Source of the DNA: Desulfobacterales bacterium
GTDB lineage: Bacteria; Desulfobacterota; Desulfobacteria; Desulfobacterales; C00003106
Direction of reading: 5' to 3'
DNA length: 6,637 bases
Assembly (NCBI GenBank): GCA_030613165.1
Contig: JAUWMN010000094.1
Location: 1 to 6,637, forward strand
Part shown: piece by piece, positions 5,847 to 6,637 of the stretch
Layout of the letters: every line of letters begins with the position of its first letter
Position numbering within the stretch: the stretch's first letter is position 1
The notes under the pieces: generated by a model
Seen by the model: only the letters and a program-made list of their open reading frames with translations
Databases searched by the model: none
What the model was told of the DNA's origin: nothing
Position numbers and translations under genes: made by a program

Positions 5847-5873
5847 TCAAGTTTCTTGATGAAATGCCGATGG
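5847..5873 (+). promoter_or_regulatory. Sigma-28 (FliA) promoter of fliD
   Basis: TCAAGTTT (5847-5854), the identical -35 octamer seen before fliC, is followed after exactly 11 bases by GCCGATGG (5866-5873). The sigma-28 consensus is TAAAGTTT-N11-GCCGATAA, so 13 of 16 positions match with ideal spacing. Transcription should begin near 5879-5881, about 70 bases before the fliD ATG. The promoter starts nine bases after the fliC terminator stem. Confidence 0.85.
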
Positions 5874-5880
5874 TATTATT

Positions 5881-5948
5881 AGGAGGGCGGCGTGGGCTGA
5901 AAGCCGCCAGGGGAGAGGGAAGCCCATAGAATCAAGGAGGGAGTGACT
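5881..5948 (+). promoter_or_regulatory. Structured fliD mRNA leader with candidate CsrA sites
   Basis: GGCGGC (5886-5891) can pair with GCCGCC (5903-5908). TGGGCT (5893-5898), inside that loop, can pair with AGCCCA (5921-5926). The two helices would form either a pseudoknot or alternative folds. Between them lies AGGGGAGAGGGA with two GGA cores. AGGGAAGCC (5916-5924) is identical to the hairpin-2 loop region of the fliC leader (4310-4318). The ribosome-binding site TCAAGGAGG (5932-5940) also matches the one before fliC and lies 8 bases from the ATG. The shared words suggest shared translational control, possibly by CsrA; this is inference. Confidence 0.5.
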
Positions 5949-6637
5949 ATGACTATTTCAGTCGGAGGTCTCATATCAGGTCTTGATACTAACGGTATGA
6001 TTGACCAGCTTTTAGGCATACAACGGCGGCCCATTATTCTGCTTCAACAGCGGGAAGCCGCTTATCAGGTGGAATTGTCGGCCTATGGCAGCCTGCAGAG
6101 CGCCTTGGACAGCCTTAAATCCGCGATGGAAGCTCTGGATTCCGTGAGCGATCTCACCAGTTTTTCGGCTACCTCGGGAGACACCGACCTTTTTACTGTA
6201 TCTGCCGATGAAAATGTCACAGCAGGTTCGTACAGCATCACGGTACAAAACCTGGCCAAGGTTCACAAGCTTACGAGTGGGGCCTTTACGGAAACGGAAG
6301 CAGTGGGCGGGGGAACCATCCATCTCAAGCTCGGCGATGCCGAGGCTGTGGACATATCTGTGTCCGCCACGGATACGATCGCAGATGTGGCTCAGGCGAT
6401 AAACGACGCGGATGCGGGCGTGAACGCGGCGGTTATCTTTGACGGCGCAAGTTACTTTTTAACCTTGAGCGGAGAGGAGACCGGGGCCGCAAATGTCATC
6501 GATTTAACGGTAACGGACGACGACGGGAACAACACGGACACAAACAACCTCTCCAGGCTGGTCTACGAGGCGGAGGGCGCCACCAAAAACCTCAATAACA
6601 CCCAGGCGGCGGAGGATTCCATGATCCCCGTGGACGG
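5949..6637 (+). CDS. fliD: FliD, flagellar filament cap protein (3' end outside window)
   Basis: The first 229 codons of fliD (hook-associated protein 2) run open to the window edge. FliD forms the pentameric or hexameric cap at the filament tip that folds incoming flagellin. The N-terminus MTISVGGLISGLDTNGMIDQLLGIQRRPI is the family's opening, followed by the helical FliD_N segment LQQREAAYQVELSAYGSLQSALDSLKSAM (32-60). A beta-rich part has AGSYSITVQNLAKVHKL (92-108). A flagellin-IN-like motif, DTIADVAQAINDADAGVNAAVIFDG (142-166), comes next. The last visible segment, AEDSMIPVD, fits the family's AxDAxFTVDG region. The ATG at 5949 has AAGGAGG 8 bases upstream. An in-frame GTG at 5943 is too close to the ribosome-binding site. 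Codon use is more GC-rich than in the middle of fliC. No fliS or flaG lies between fliC and fliD. Confidence 0.95.
   Translation, partial: MTISVGGLISGLDTNGMIDQLLGIQRRPIILLQQREAAYQVELSAYGSLQSALDSLKSAMEALDSVSDLTSFSATSGDTDLFTVSADENVTAGSYSITVQNLAKVHKLTSGAFTETEAVGGGTIHLKLGDAEAVDISVSATDTIADVAQAINDADAGVNAAVIFDGASYFLTLSGEETGAANVIDLTVTDDDGNNTDTNNLSRLVYEAEGATKNLNNTQAAEDSMIPVD

Overview
The window holds six recognisable chromosomal genes from a flagellated Gram-negative bacterium. A BamD lipoprotein implies an outer membrane. The moderate base composition, the many palindromic or short-period repeats in the spacers, and a FliC and FliD set without fliS or flaG between them fit the Desulfobacterota/'deltaproteobacteria' or a neighbouring phylum such as Nitrospirota. 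That placement is an inference; no marker gene here settles it.

Left part (1-2240, minus strand): reading in the direction of transcription, thioredoxin (trxA), thioredoxin reductase (trxB) and the outer-membrane assembly lipoprotein bamD lie head to tail. The two spacers are 124 and 114 bases, and both are filled with 7-base-period repeats arranged as imperfect inverted arms. TrxB passes electrons from NADPH to TrxA, so these two form a functional pair; bamD is probably only a neighbour.

Middle (2241-2597): a gene-free divergent spacer between trxA and radA. It carries a 66-base palindrome with perfect 21-base arms and a separate 87-base element with 10-base terminal inverted repeats and two internal hairpins. 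Next comes radA (plus strand, TTG start), a complete DNA recombination and repair ATPase.

Right part (3969-6637, plus strand): a 387-base spacer with a 9-base tandem repeat leads into the flagellin gene fliC, a strong intrinsic terminator, and the start of the filament-cap gene fliD, which runs off the window. Both flagellar genes have their own sigma-28 (FliA) type promoter with an identical -35 octamer. Both have a structured leader with a shared AGGGAAGCC motif ahead of a TCAAGGAGG ribosome-binding site. This looks like the CsrA-type translational control known for flagellin mRNA in other bacteria, here possibly extended to the cap gene.

All six genes belong to well-known families. The less explained material is in the spacers: the paired flagellar leaders, the three heptamer-repeat spacers, and the two palindromic elements between trxA and radA.
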